Positions 30,701-42,416 of a stretch of DNA of 64,000 bases are shown here, in pieces (position 1 is the stretch's first letter; every line of letters starts with the position of its first letter). The stretch spans positions 33,619 through 97,618 of the forward strand of contig NW_003546547.1 in the NCBI RefSeq assembly GCF_000090795.2. The letters are read 5' to 3'. The notes under the pieces were generated by a model. The model was not told the DNA's origin, searched no databases, and saw only the letters and a program-made list of their open reading frames with translations. Position numbers and translations under genes: made by a program. Source of the stretch: Amphimedon queenslandica (taxonomy: Eukaryota; Porifera; Demospongiae; Haplosclerida; Niphatidae).

Positions 30701-33662
30701 GTCTGATTCTTGTTTCTTTATACGTACGTGTCAAGCTATACACTATCTCTCTGCTAGTGGTGGGTTGGGATTTAAGCTTGCTCTAAGGCTACTCAATGAA
30801 ATGCCAGAGAATTATTTGAATAGTTTTATCTTATCTTACAAATCAACTCGCTGTCTCTATTTGTCCCTCCATTCCACTGAAGGAAAGGATTTGGGTGTGT
30901 TTCTTTTTGAGAAACTTCTAAACTATCTAGTCAAACTCGTTCAATCAAATAAAAAAGAATATGATATGAAGAGGCTTTTGCCAGTGGTTGAACGTTACGC
31001 TACTCCTAATTGTAAGTGGTCGTTTGACCGTTTTGACCTTTTCCATTCTCTTGTGACCTTTTTACTTGCCGTATCTACTAACGATCCTCTTCTCCATGAG
31101 ATCTGTGGACGCGGCTACACAGAGCTGGTCAAACTGGTCTTCTTGTTAACTGACAAGGGGAAAGAGGGAGAGGAGGAAAGGAGAATGCTTGCTACGAATA
31201 AAATGGATTCTAATTACGCTCCTATATATTTCGCAGCTAGTGGAGGTCATGTTGAGATTGTCCAGTTCCTGCTAGAGCAGGGGGCTACATTAGATCCAGC
31301 TCATTACGACCTCTATCATCCTTTACTGGCTGTACTGGCATACTTTAATAATGTCTCCATTGGTTTTCAAAGGAATGGCTACAGGACGTGTAGTTGTTTG
31401 AAACTAGACAATAACGTTAGCCTCTTCTCTTCCGGCTATTACTGGTCAAGTAAGACGTTTCTATATCCTGCTCACTGTGAGAAACTCGTCAGTCTGGTTT
31501 TGCCAGATCTTGATCAATGCAACCAGTTAGTCCAGCCCCTCCAGTATGTACTGGCACTCGTTAACTTGCATCATCTCGACTTGTCACATTTTGCTAAATT
31601 ACTAGAGATTTTCCCAGCAGCCATTTTGTCACGGGTAACGCATGACGAGATGAGTGTGTCTTTAAAAAATGAAAATATTCTCTTGTCAGATTACGTTGTT
31701 AGTGCTCTCCGCCACCTTCAGTCCCACCCTTCTCCTAAGCTATGTCAAAAGTTTGTCTTGGATTTGGTCTCCTCTCTGTCTCCCTCTAACCCTCAATTTG
31801 CTGCTAAATATTTTTATTGGGATGTGGTCTGTTCCTCTATCCCCTCTCGTTCCCCTCGACTGGTGAATGACGAGGTTACCGCTTGCAAATGGGGAGAGAT
31901 ACTAAGTATTGCAGTGAGGCATGGTGAGACACAAGTTGTTCAACACATTATGATTGAATTGAATAACAAAATAAAACAAGACGATAAGGTTGACGTTAAC
32001 ACTCTTCAACAAGTGACTGTTGCTCTCTGTAAGTCTAAGATGTTTCTTGAATTCAAAGAGAAGCTCTTTAGCTTGTCTCTACCTGATGAAGTAGTGCTGG
32101 CTGGTCTACTCACTGCTGCAAGGTTTGGTAACTTCCCTGCTCTTGACTCTCTTGCTGATTTCAGAGAAAGAGTCTTTGCTGAAAACTTTAACACCATACT
32201 TACAGCAGGAGCAAAGGCCGGACACAATGAGATTATAATTTATCTCTCCAGCAAGCAAGACTACACTCAATGTCTACCAGGTTTTGAAGGAAAGGACAAG
32301 AGTCTATCGTTTTGGACGGCTGTCCTTGAGGCAGCAGTCAAAGGAGACAAAACTGTGATTGCTTTTCTAGCAATTGGCAGTCTCCTCCAGTCAGGGAGTA
32401 GTACTAATAGCCTGATGTCATGGAGTGGATTCCCTAGGATTGTTGATTCTTGCTGCTGGTGGGGTTTAGGTGCTGTACTAGAGGGTATGAATATTGAGGA
32501 TTCCAATGTATATCTGCTCCAAATGGAGGAACACGGTAACGTTACTCCGTTTGAATCTGCTGTTCAAAGAGGCCATTATGCTCTCCTTGCGTCTATCCTG
32601 AGAGGGTTCCCAAGGCTAGAGAGTGTACAAGGCATGAAAGAGATAAGCAGGTTACTTATATTTGATAATCCTCACACAAGGGATGGCAGTAAATTCCAGA
32701 CTCTAATTCATGGACTGGGTAGAGGATGGTGGAGAGAAGTAATGAGAGCTTCAGAAGTCATCTCTCAAAAATCAAAACAAGATGAAGATGAAACCGATTT
32801 AGCACTATACGTAAGGCCGGATCTCTTTTGCTTCCGAGGCAATGAAAACCAAAGCACGTTGTTTCTAGATGCAGTTGAATGCAACATACAGGTAGTTGTT
32901 AATAGCTATATTCATTGCTGGGGGAAGAGTGCTGGTACAATCATGAAAGCAATAGCGTCATATGGAGACTTAGTTAGAGCAGGAGTCCATAGTCACTCAC
33001 CGGACCTCCTTCAATATTTACTACAGAGATTCTTTGACTCAAATAACACTGTGGAGGTAGGGGAGTGTCTTGGTGCAGCAATATCTGATGCTCTCTCTCA
33101 ATGTGATGTACAAATGCTCCAAGTTATGCACAAGTATAAAATGCTTTTAGGAGTAAGCACTATAAAATACGAGTACAATCTACTCCACCTCCTTGCCATT
33201 TATGCTAAAGACTCTGTTGAAGTAACCGAATACATTTTATCGTTGGGTTTTGAGCCTGCTCTACTCAAAGAAAAGGATTGTAATGGTCAAACTCCATGCG
33301 AATGTGCACTATCAATTGGTAACTATTATACAGCAGGGAAAATTGCTAGTGCCATGAGAGAGAATGGCCTACCACTGCCTCCTTCCATTGCAGAGATGGC
33401 AGTTCTTGCTAATGGCTGGTTCTCTGGGTTCATGAAGATAAACGAAAAGGAGGAGAGGGACAAGGATGAAACAGACTTCCTCCTACCAGCTAAAGGGGCT
33501 AGTTTAAGAGAAGCAAGGACCTTGAAGGAATATTACTCAAGTACTAGAAAGTATAATCAAAGGGCAGCTGGTGTGCTGCTTGAAGCGTCTCTTGGGGAGT
33601 TTTCTTCTGAAAACAACACCAAAGCAAAAAATAGAAAAAAATCATTGACTGCAGCAACATAA
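27755..33662 (+). CDS. Giant ankyrin-repeat protein (about 1,830 residues)
   Basis: Five exons. Exon 1 starts at ATG 27755 (MSLLSHIREAVANNQPDKL, the expected start of an ankyrin stack) and ends at about 29772. Three mini-exons follow at about 29956-30004, 30057-30106 and 30217-30279. Exon 5 runs from about 30341 to TAA at 33660-33662. Ankyrin repeats are clear in exon 1 (GLTPLHYLSM, STPLHYACHHGNTAIVDLLL, QSPLILASKLGHHSICKQLL, GWTPLHYAAANGHKQVIEALL). They are sparser in exon 5 (APIYFAASGGHVEIVQFLLEQGA near 31215, NLLHLLAIYAKDSVEVTEYIL near 33180, GQTPCECALS near 33285). A basic patch (KRKSRKKRK) lies near 29440. No death, kinase, SOCS or membrane domain is visible, so the role is unknown; such proteins are usually scaffolds. 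In-frame codons upstream of 27755 have no ATG. Confidence 0.82.
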
Positions 33663-33854
33663 AGAATATTATTAGTAATTTTTATTGCTATTATTGTAGA
33701 TAGAATTTTTGTCTTTGTTGTCAAGTTATGATTTGTAGTAGAAATTATAATAAAGTTATAATAATGAACAATGTTTCTTGTAATAAAAGCTAGAGGGATA
33801 CTACAGAGCTCCATAGCCTCCACCCAATCAGAAGGTGTGGTATTTGTGGCAAAG

Positions 33855-35524
33855 ATGATAGCTGGTTTGAATACTCAATGGCAGGCATTGCTGGGAACTC
33901 TTTTCACTTGGGGAGTAACAGCAGCGGGAGCAGCTCTAGTGTTTGTAATAAAAGGAGGACAGGTAGCAGGAAATTTGTTGCCTTTAATGTCTCTAATTTT
34001 AAATTTCCTTTGTTCTCATCTTATTCTAATTTTCTAGAGAAAGATCCTTGATCTCAGTCTTGGCTTTGCAGCTGGAGTAAGTTAATGATGAATATTTCTT
34101 GATTTCTTATTGTTCCTGTCATCAGGTAATGCTGGCTGCTAGTTACTGGTCACTGTTAGCTCCTGCCATTGAAATGTCTGAGGATGTGTATGGACAATGG
34201 ACTTTCCTTCATATTTCTGTTGGATTTTCACTTGGTGGTCTGTTTGTGTATCTTGCTGACCTTTTAATGAGCAAACTTGTGAGTAAATTAAAATAAATAA
34301 TGTTACAATAACAATCAAATGTAATTGGCCACCTGGTACAGCTTCCTATAAAATACACAATGCATTTGGAACAGATAATTATAGTCCCTTGATATTTGCA
34401 CCTGTTTCTTCGTTTAGGATTATTGATACATTATGGAGTGACTTTTTGATGCAAATCTGTGCATTTTCCTTTTTCTTTCTAGGGAGAGTCAAGCAGTAAT
34501 GATATCCTGGAGTCCATTAAAGAGATTGAGGAGAAAAAGATAAAATCTTCAAAGAAGGAGCAACCATCATCGAGCGACATCAGACAAAGACAAAAAGGAT
34601 TTATACAACATGAAAAGCATAAAATAGAGCAAAGAGAGTTAGAAAGCGGAAAAAGAGACATAGAGAAAGAGGAAGAAGTTCGTCTTAAAAGACAAAGTTG
34701 GAAGAGAATCCTGTTAATGATCATTGCAATCACAGTTCACAACATACCAGGTAAGAGTGAGTGCCGAGATATACCTCTGGGCATATAATACCTCTCCCTG
34801 TCTCTTTGTAGAAGGTTTGGCAGTTGGTGTGGGGTTTGGAGCCATTGGAAAGTCGCCAAAAGCAACTTTTGAAAGTGCCAGGTAGAGATCTTTGATTACT
34901 AATCCTTGAGATTTTAAGTGCATACGTAGGAACCTTGCAATTGGGATTGCATTGCAAAACTTCCCGGAAGGATTGGCAGTGAGTCTTCCTCTGAATGCAG
35001 CTGGAGTTAGTCCAATAAAGAGTTTCTGGTTAGCATAATACATACAATTACCACTGTAATCAAGGTGGACCTCCTCCTCTTCTTTCCTTCTTCTCATATT
35101 CCATTCCTCTCTCCTACTAAGAGGAAAGAATAATAATGATAATGAGAGGAGGAAGAGAATCAGTCTCTGTTTATGTATAATTACAGGTATGGTCAGTTAA
35201 GTGGAATGGTTGAACCAATCGCTGGTGTGTTAGGAGCAATCGCTGTCACTGTAAGGACAATAAGTATAGCATATTGCTTTAATTTGTCTGTTTCGTTCTC
35301 TAGTTGATTGAGCCACTTCTCCCGTATGCATTAGCCTTTGCTGCTGGTGCAATGATATATGTAGTTATAGATGACATTATACCAGAAGGATGTGCCAGGT
35401 AGGCGTGGTCCAAATCAAACATTAATAATGTACCTTTTCTTATAGTGGTAATGGTCGCTTGTGTAGTTTAGGAGGCATGATTGGATTTGTTGTAATGATG
35501 GCACTCGACGTTGGATTAAGCTAA
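33855..35524 (+). CDS. SLC39A11: Zinc transporter ZIP11
   Basis: ZIP-family zinc importer of the GufA subgroup, found in Golgi and other membranes in vertebrates. The start [20 protein letters not shown] (ATG 33855-33857) aligns with the vertebrate start; an in-frame ATG at 33771 would only add an unconserved leader. Membrane segments include [18 protein letters not shown] (exon from about 34126) and [15 protein letters not shown] cytoplasmic charged loop follows (about 34483-34690, [11 protein letters not shown]). The metal-site helices read HNIPEGLAVG and [10 protein letters not shown], and then come [12 protein letters not shown] and [14 protein letters not shown]. The stop TAA is at 35522-35524. 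Eight or so short introns are inferred from GT/AG sites that keep frame. The stop converges with KHK across 109 bp. Confidence 0.95.
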
Positions 35525-35633
35525 AGACAAACACTTATATATCAGTCATCAGGATCACTCGGGATTTATTATATACATATTATGCCTCTTTAGCAGACTG
35601 CATCTCTTTATTATTATTGTTAAATTATAAAAT

Positions 35634-36970
35634 TTACAAATCATCAGTCAAATTGTAGAATCCTTCTCTTCCACATTTTATTCCTGCTATTTTACAACCG
35701 AACACTATAGCCTCGTGTAGAGGCACGCCCCTCATTAGTTTGTGTATCACGCCAGCATTGAATGTATCCCCAGCTCCTAATGTGTCCACTAAACCACCTG
35801 GAGGAGGGAACGCATCAGATTTACATAACTAGACAGGAGAGAAAAAGAAAGACTGAACCCATTTACATACAAATTTGGCCAAAGTCCTTGTACTATAGTA
35901 CACGGTCTTAGGCCCAATTTTAGAGCAACTGAAAATTCACAAAATGAACTGACAGTTGCTGAGTAACTAACAAGTACTATAGCCATGATCCCATGTCTGC
36001 ATGCAAGACAGTTAATGCATGTCATACCTCTCCTGTAGCATCCATGGCAACAGCCCCCCTCTCACCCCAAGCACAGATGAGAATAGCACTGAGAGAAGGA
36101 AAGAGTGTAGGAGGACATACAAAGCAATCTTCTCATACTTTTCCTTAGCTTTATCTCGAAACTTTAGACATGTCTCCTCTGGTGATTGGTAGCCATGATA
36201 ACTCGCGTGTTCCTTGCTAAGAAAAAGGACATCAGCCAAGCCAGCCAGTACAAGTAGCTCTGGTCTCTTCTTCTCTAGCTCAATGCTAACCACTGGGGAG
36301 TATGGAGACTGTCTGATGTGTCTAACCATTGCAACGGTTTCGTCAGGGTTACGTCCCTACTGAGAAGAAAAAGTGAACAATTCTTTGTAGGAAGTTTTAA
36401 TTTATCAAAAAATGGACAATTTAGATTAATAATTACCTCAAAATGAATCCAGTTGTATTTTGAAAGATCTAGAGATTTAAAATCTTCAAATTTTAGTTCC
36501 GGAAGATTTCTAAAAATATTCTAAATTAAATTCTAAAATATTTTACATTGAACCTGTGATGTATGATAGTTCTTGATCCATTTGAAGTATTGAGGAGTAC
36601 AAAAGAAGTTGGTAGCTTCTGGGAAGAGTAAACCCTGCAGTGGGCGTGGTCTATTCGAGACTCATCGAGTTCAGCAAGAACATAACTAGAACAGCAAAAC
36701 ATAAGTATAATAAAGGTCAATTAAAGATTACTCTGTCTCAATTCCTCCTCCTAACGTGGAAAGTAGTTCACAAGGTCTTTTTTCTCCCTCCTCTTGAGTT
36801 TTCTCAAGTTGAACAAGAACAGAAAGAGTGTTCGCCGCGTTACCTCCTTTGGCCCATTTTTGTCCGCTAGCTCTAATGTCTTCGTCTTCTTTAGGATAGT
36901 GATCTACGCTGTAGATAATGTCAAGACAAACTAGACCAACACAAAGGGCTCCTTTGGTATCGGCCGCCAT
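35634..36970 (-). CDS. KHK: Ketohexokinase (fructokinase, PfkB family)
   Basis: Phosphorylates fructose to fructose-1-phosphate with ATP in the cytosol. The start is ATG 36968-36970. Exon 1 carries [20 protein letters not shown] and [14 protein letters not shown] (the sugar-binding GGN). The middle exons carry [25 protein letters not shown] and [15 protein letters not shown]. The last exon has the PfkB signature and catalytic Asp, [17 protein letters not shown], then [15 protein letters not shown] and the stop TAA at 35634-35636. Length and motif order fit vertebrate KHK. An intron contains a fragment of the 188-bp repeat (35868-35945). Confidence 0.93.
35868..35945 (+). repeat. 188-bp intronic repeat, fragment
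   Basis: It contains the core and its flanks only: TTTGGCCAAAGTCC, then TTGTACTATAGTACACGG, then GGCCCAATTTTAGAGCAACT. It lies in a KHK intron. The surviving piece is centred on the palindromic core. Confidence 0.7.
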
Positions 36971-38736
36971 TTTATTATAATAATAAAATAAAACCGAAGC
37001 CCGCGCCCGCTCGCGCGCCCAAGCTACAGTTACTAGGTTACTGTTGCTAAGTTACAGTTGCTAGGCTACTGTTACTATGTTACTGTTGCTTGGTTACTGT
37101 TGCTAAGTTACAGTTGCTAGGTTACTGTTGCTAAGTTACAGTTGCTAGGTTATTGTTGCTTAGTTACTGTTGCTAAGTTACAGTTGCTAGGTTACTGTTG
37201 CTAAGTTGCTGTTGCTTAGTTACTGTTGCTAAGTAAAATTATTTTAATTAATAAAAAATAAAATAAGTTTTAAAAATATTTTAATATTTTTAAGAAATTG
37301 TAATTTTAATTATAAATATTACTTTCTTAATTTAATTTTTTTTAATTATTTTTTGACACCTTTTTTAACACCTCAAGGTGTGAAAAAAAAATTATAATTT
37401 TTAATTATAAATATTGCTTTCTTAATATGATTTTTTAAATTATTTTTTGACACCTTTTTAACACCTTAAGGTGTGAAAAAGAAATTGTAATTTTTAATTA
37501 TAAATATTGCTTTTTTAATGTAATTTTTTTAAAATAATTTTGACACCTTTTTTAACATCTCAAGGTGTGAAAAAGAAGTTTAGTTTTAATTATAAATATT
37601 ACTTTTTAAATTTGATTTAAAAAAAATTTTTTTGACACCTTTTTTAACACCTCAAGGTGTGAAAAAGAAATTGTAATTTTTAATTATAAATATTCTTTTC
37701 TTAATTTAATTTTTTAAATTATTATTTTTAATTATTTGTGTATTTTTTATTTAATTTTTTTATTTAATTTATTTTTTTATTATTTTTTTCTTTATTTTTA
37801 AAAATTATTTAATATTATTGATAAGTTACTGTTGCTAAGTTACAGTTGCTAGGTAACTGTTGCTTGGTACAGTTGCTAGGTAACTGTTGCTAAGTTTCAG
37901 TTGCTAGGTTACTGTTGCCAGGCTACTGTTTCCACTCTGCCCACATAATGATAATTAAATTTTTACTTTAAAAATAATTTTAAAAATTAATTAAAAAATT
38001 TTTTAAATAATAATAATAAAATAATAAATCAAATAATTAAAATTAAAATTAAATTAATTAGAATTAATAGAAAAAAATTTATAAGGAATTAATTAATTTT
38101 AAAAAAACTTTAATTAATGATAATTATTTCATGAACTTAATTTTAATATAATAATAATTATTAAAAATTTAATTTTTAAATTTAAGTTTTATCAATTATT
38201 TTTTATTATTAATTTATATTATTTATTTTTATATTATAATGCATTATAATGTTTTTGTTATTTTTAATTTTTTATATTTATTTTCTAAGAATTATTAAGT
38301 ATATTTTATATAAAAATATTTTTCTTGTTGCTAGGTTACAGTTACTAGGTTATACAGTTGCTAAGTAACTGTTGTCAAGTTACAGTTGCTAGGGTTACAG
38401 TTGCTAGGGTTACAATTGCTAGGTAACTGTTGCTAGGTAACTGTTGCTAAGTTACAATTGCTAGGTAACTGTTGCTAAGTTACAATTGCTAGGTAACTGC
38501 AGTTGCTAAGTTACAGTTGCTTAGTTACAGTTGCTAAGTAACTGTTGTCAAGTTACAGTTGCTAGGGTTACAGTTGCTAGGTAACTGTTGCTAAGTTACA
38601 ATTGCTAGGTAACTGTTGCTAAGTTACAATTGCTAGGTAACTGTTGCTTAGTTACAGTTGCTAAGTTACAGTTGCTAAGTTACTGTTGCTAAGATACTGT
38701 TGCCAGGTACAGTTTCCACGATACGGCGCGTTGCCC
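36971..38736. repeat. Composite satellite spacer between KHK and ALG6
   Basis: Three blocks of a 14-bp satellite with units like GTTACTGTTGCTAA and GTTACAGTTGCTAG lie at about 37024-37231, 37819-37932 and 38324-38704. Between the first two are four copies of a 92-94 bp AT-rich unit (about 37290-37700), each with GACACCTTTTTTAACACC and the palindrome ACACCTCAAGGTGT; GACACC occurs at 37355, 37449, 37542 and 37634. The remainder (37700-37800, 37950-38320) is nearly pure A/T. The first 50 bp upstream of KHK are GC-rich (CCCGCGCCCGCTCGCGCGCC) and are the likely KHK promoter. Confidence 0.85.
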
Positions 38737-38802
38737 TAGTCTCGCGTATCCAGACCACACCCTCCGTGCCTACGGAGGGTGTGGTCTGGCTACGCGAGAC
38801 TA
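38737..38802. repeat. 66-bp near-perfect hairpin
   Basis: Two 31-base arms, starting TAGTCTCGCGTA and ending TACGCGAGACTA, pair with a single mismatch around the 4-base loop GCCT. The sequence is GC-rich in a very AT-rich neighbourhood and lies 85 bp upstream of the ALG6 start. It looks like a snap-back mini-element or a palindromic repeat of the genome. No clear target duplication is seen. Confidence 0.85.
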
Positions 38803-38887
38803 CGATGCCCACATAGCGCGTAATTATTAATTAATTTTTATTTTATTTTTTAACCCCGTCTCCTAAGTTAGTAAGTTAAGGAGGAAC

Positions 38888-41800
38888 ATGGCTAGAGGTA
38901 CCGAGTACTCTTTCTTACCAAAGCTTAGCTCAAAAAGAGAAGTATTTGGACTTGGAGCGTGTCTCTGCCTTATAGCAATACTACTGAGACTAGGAGTTGC
39001 CCTTCATCCTTACTCTGGTCTAGCAAAAGAATAAAACAGTCAACTATTTTTATTTGTTTTATTACAGGTGCTGGTACACCTCCAATGTTTGGTGACTTTG
39101 AAGCTCAGAGGCACTGGATGGAAATAACCTACCACCTTTCCCCATCAGAATGGTAAAAATTCATAAAATAGAATGTTTTTACATTATCTCTTTATTAAGG
39201 TACTTCAATACATCGAATAATAATCTCTCATATTGGGGGCTTGACTACCCTCCACTGACTGCCTACCACAGCTGGATATGTGGAGCAATGTATGTGCCAA
39301 TAATTTATTAGTACATTAGACGAATTTTGAATTTTTAACCCAGTGCTCACTCTATTAATCCTGATTGGGTATCATTGCATCATTCTCATGGATTAGAAGA
39401 CTATTATCATAAGCTCTTTATGCGTTACACAGGTGAGCATCTTGTCACATGATACTCACATGATCTCTCTCTCTTGCTATAGTTTTGGTTGCTGATATTT
39501 TAATATATTTTCCGGCCATTTTTGTCTTTGTTTTTGGAGTCTATCGCTCTCTTTCTTTGGAGGACAAAGTGAGTACCATATCTTTACAATTGTCATAGTT
39601 TTTTTGCACTCTATCTCTTTTTATTATTTTAGTTAAGCACTGCATTTATAATTTTAGTCACACCCAGTCTATTAGTAATTGATCATGGGCACTTCCAATA
39701 CAACTCTATTAGTCTAGGGCTGGCAGTCTGGGCTGTTCTGGCTTCTTGCACTCGCCACAACCTCCTCTCTTGTATCTTCTTCTCCCTCTCCCTCAACTAT
39801 AAGCAGATGGAGCTCTATCATTCTCTACCTTTCTTCTTCTTTTTACTTGGGAAGGCTCTTCAACAAAGAGAAGCAAGGTTAGCAATGAGAAGTTGTCAAG
39901 TTAATATTAAATTCAATTTTTTTAGATATTTAACAATCATCAAGTATGGATTGTGTGTGATAGCCACTTTCCTTATATGGTGAGCCCTTTGACTGTTGAT
40001 TTTTTAAGTCAGTAAAATGTATTATTTTTGGTTTATATCCTACGAATGTATATAAGTACTTATGTGGTGTAAAAAGTTTGAGCTGAATCTAATTAAAATT
40101 AAATTTTTTAAATAAATTTTTAGTGTTGCTCCGAAATTGGGCCAAAGTCCCTGTACTACAGTACAGGGTTCTTGACCAAATTTTGTCAAAAATGAAAAGA
40201 AGATAATTCTCCATTTTTATAATTTTTTTCTGATGCATATACATTTACTTATGTTGCATAGAAAGTTTGAGCTGGTTTTAATCAAAATTGGATTTTTTAC
40301 GAATTTTAAAAGTTGCTCCAAAATCAGGCCAAAGTCCCTGTACTATAGTACAGGGATTTTGGCCAAATTTTGTCAAAAATGAAAAGATGAGAATTCTCCA
40401 TTTTTATAATTTTTTCTGATGCATATACATGTACTTGTGTTTCGTAGAAACTTTGAACTGATTTCAATCAAAATTGAATTTTTTTATGAATTTTAAAAGT
40501 TGCTCCAAAATTGGGCCAAAGTCCCTGTACTACAGTACAGGGTTCTTAGCCAAATTTTATCAAAAATGTAAAGAAGAGAATTCTCCACTTTTATAATTTT
40601 TTTCTGATGCATATACATGTTTTTATGTTGCATAGAAAGTTTGAGCTAGTTAGGATCAAAATTGGATTTTTAAAGAATTTTTAAAGTTGCTCCAAAATCG
40701 GGCCAAAAATTGTCATGGATTTCATGAAAATGAAAGTAATGGGTTTTTTGCTTGTCATGGATTTTGTGACAATGGAACTAATGGGTTTTTACTTGTCACA
40801 GGTTTTGTGACAATGGAACTAATGGGTTTTTTGCTTGTCACGGATTTTGTGACAATGGAACTAATGGGTTTTTGCTTGTCACGGATTTTGTGACAATGGA
40901 ACTAATGGGTTTTTGTGTGTACTTATGTTGCATAGAAAGTTTGAGCTGATTCCAATCAAAATTGGTTTGTTTTGCAAATTTCTAAAGTTGCTCAAAAATC
41001 AGGCCAAAGTCTCTATACTATAAAACATGTCAATTTTGGTCATTGGCCAAATTTTGTCAAAAATGTATCACTATAGTTGGCTGCCATTTTTATCAAGCAT
41101 TTCATCAATTCAACAAGTCCTTCACAGATTGTTCCCATTCTCTCGGGGCTTATATGAAGTGAGTCATATACAGGCAGTATTTTTTTAATCCTTTTTTTTT
41201 GCTAGGACAAAGTAGCAAATTTTTGGTGTTCTCTCTCAGTTTTAATAAAGCTAAAGCTGCTACTGTCAAGAGGAGTTCTCTTACAACTGTGGTATGTTAA
41301 CATATACATTGCATGTACAGTATGCTCTCTATATGATTAACTAATTAAGTGGCCTAAGTGATACTGATCCTTCTTTCTTTAGTTTTTGGACTACTATTCT
41401 TTCTATTGTTCCTTCTGCTATTAATCTCTTATTTTATCCAACACCATACAGGTTTTTACACTCATTGGTAAGAGTATAGAATAGATCTTTATAATAAAGT
41501 CACTTTTTTGTCTCTCTAGGTTAATTCTGCCCTTAGTTTCTTTTTATTTTCATTTCAAGTTCATGAGAAGTCAATTTTATTAGCTGTCATGTAAGTTATC
41601 TTACAAACACACACACACAAAGCCAATAGTCCATGAATTAGTGGATATATAGCATAATATACATGTACATTGTATACAGCAACTAATCAGAGCTTACTGC
41701 ATAGTGTAAGGGCATCATTATGTCTCAAAAAATCTAACAAAAATCGAAAGTTAATTTTGTAGCCAATTAAAAAAATATAGCAATTACATACAGCATTCTT

Positions 41801-42342
41801 TATCTCTTCCTAGTCCTGTTAGTTTGCTAGCAGTTGTCCATCCTTTTGTCAGCACTTGGTTCATCCTTGTGGCCACATTCAGGTAACAGCACCACTTCAA
41901 TATAATATTGCAAGTCCTTGTTATCGTTAGTATGTATCCATTACTGGTCAAGGATGGTCTGGTACTGCCCACCTGGTCTCTTTCTTTATTCTTTTTTCTT
42001 TCAAGTTACCTCTTTCTTCCCCGACTTTCCTATAAAATGCACAACCAAGACAGACGAATCAACCTTTTGGTAGGTGCTCATTAATTAAAATAACTTATGG
42101 GCATTCATTTTTAGTTTTATGTCTCGATGGGTTTGTTTTTCGCTTTGTGTATTTCCTCTCATTTTGTGACTCCACCTGCAAGATTGCCTGATTTGTTCCC
42201 CGTGCTCATATCAGGTTTTTCCTGCCTGCATTTCCTTGGTTTCCTAGTCTGGTTCAATTACATGCAGTTTATGCCGCAACAGATAGGCCACACCTACCAG
42301 AAGTACTTTAGACTCGTACATAATAAACCTCATGAAAACTAA
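38888..42342 (+). CDS. ALG6: ALG6, dolichyl-P-Glc alpha-1,3-glucosyltransferase
   Basis: Adds the first glucose to the dolichol-linked Man9GlcNAc2 oligosaccharide in the ER membrane (GT57 family). Start ATG 38888-38890. Exon 1 has [18 protein letters not shown]. Later exons read [18 protein letters not shown] (the luminal-loop acidic motif), [107 protein letters not shown] and a last exon to TAA at 42340-42342. EDKVANFWC and the spacing identify ALG6 rather than ALG8. The intron from about 39980 to 41080 is unusually long for this window because it is filled by 188-bp repeats and a minisatellite. The stop is 74 bp from the convergent RPF1 stop. Confidence 0.95.
40040..41065 (-). repeat. 188-bp intronic repeat array, about 5 copies, interrupted
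   Basis: Reverse-orientation monomers with cores close to CCCTGTACTACAGTACAGGG at about 40150, 40338 and 40521, and a degenerate one near 41010. The array is interrupted by a 41-bp minisatellite at 40711-40915. It fills one ALG6 intron, antisense to the gene. The period is again about 185-190 bp. Confidence 0.85.
40711..40915. repeat. 41-bp minisatellite, five units
   Basis: Five head-to-tail units of 41-42 bp resembling TTGTCACGGATTTTGTGACA followed by ATGGAACTAATGGGTTTTTG. AATGGG recurs at 40739, 40780, 40821, 40863 and 40904. Each unit contains an inverted pair TGTCA/TGACA. It grew inside a copy of the 188-bp repeat, which resumes at about 40918. The open frame across it is a by-product of a unit length close to a multiple of three and is not a gene. 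Confidence 0.88.
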
Positions 42343-42416
42343 ACAAAATTTTTTTGTATTTCATAATATTTTTGTAAGAATAATTAATAATTTATTTAGT
42401 TTTTTAAAGAATAAAA

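Noticed and set aside
37024-38704. CRISPR-like or telomeric array
   Set aside because: Units are contiguous 14-mers without spacers, and the unit is not a telomere repeat; it is an ordinary minisatellite in an animal genome.
40687-40893. Cysteine-rich repetitive open frame
   Set aside because: It is the translation of the 41-bp minisatellite.
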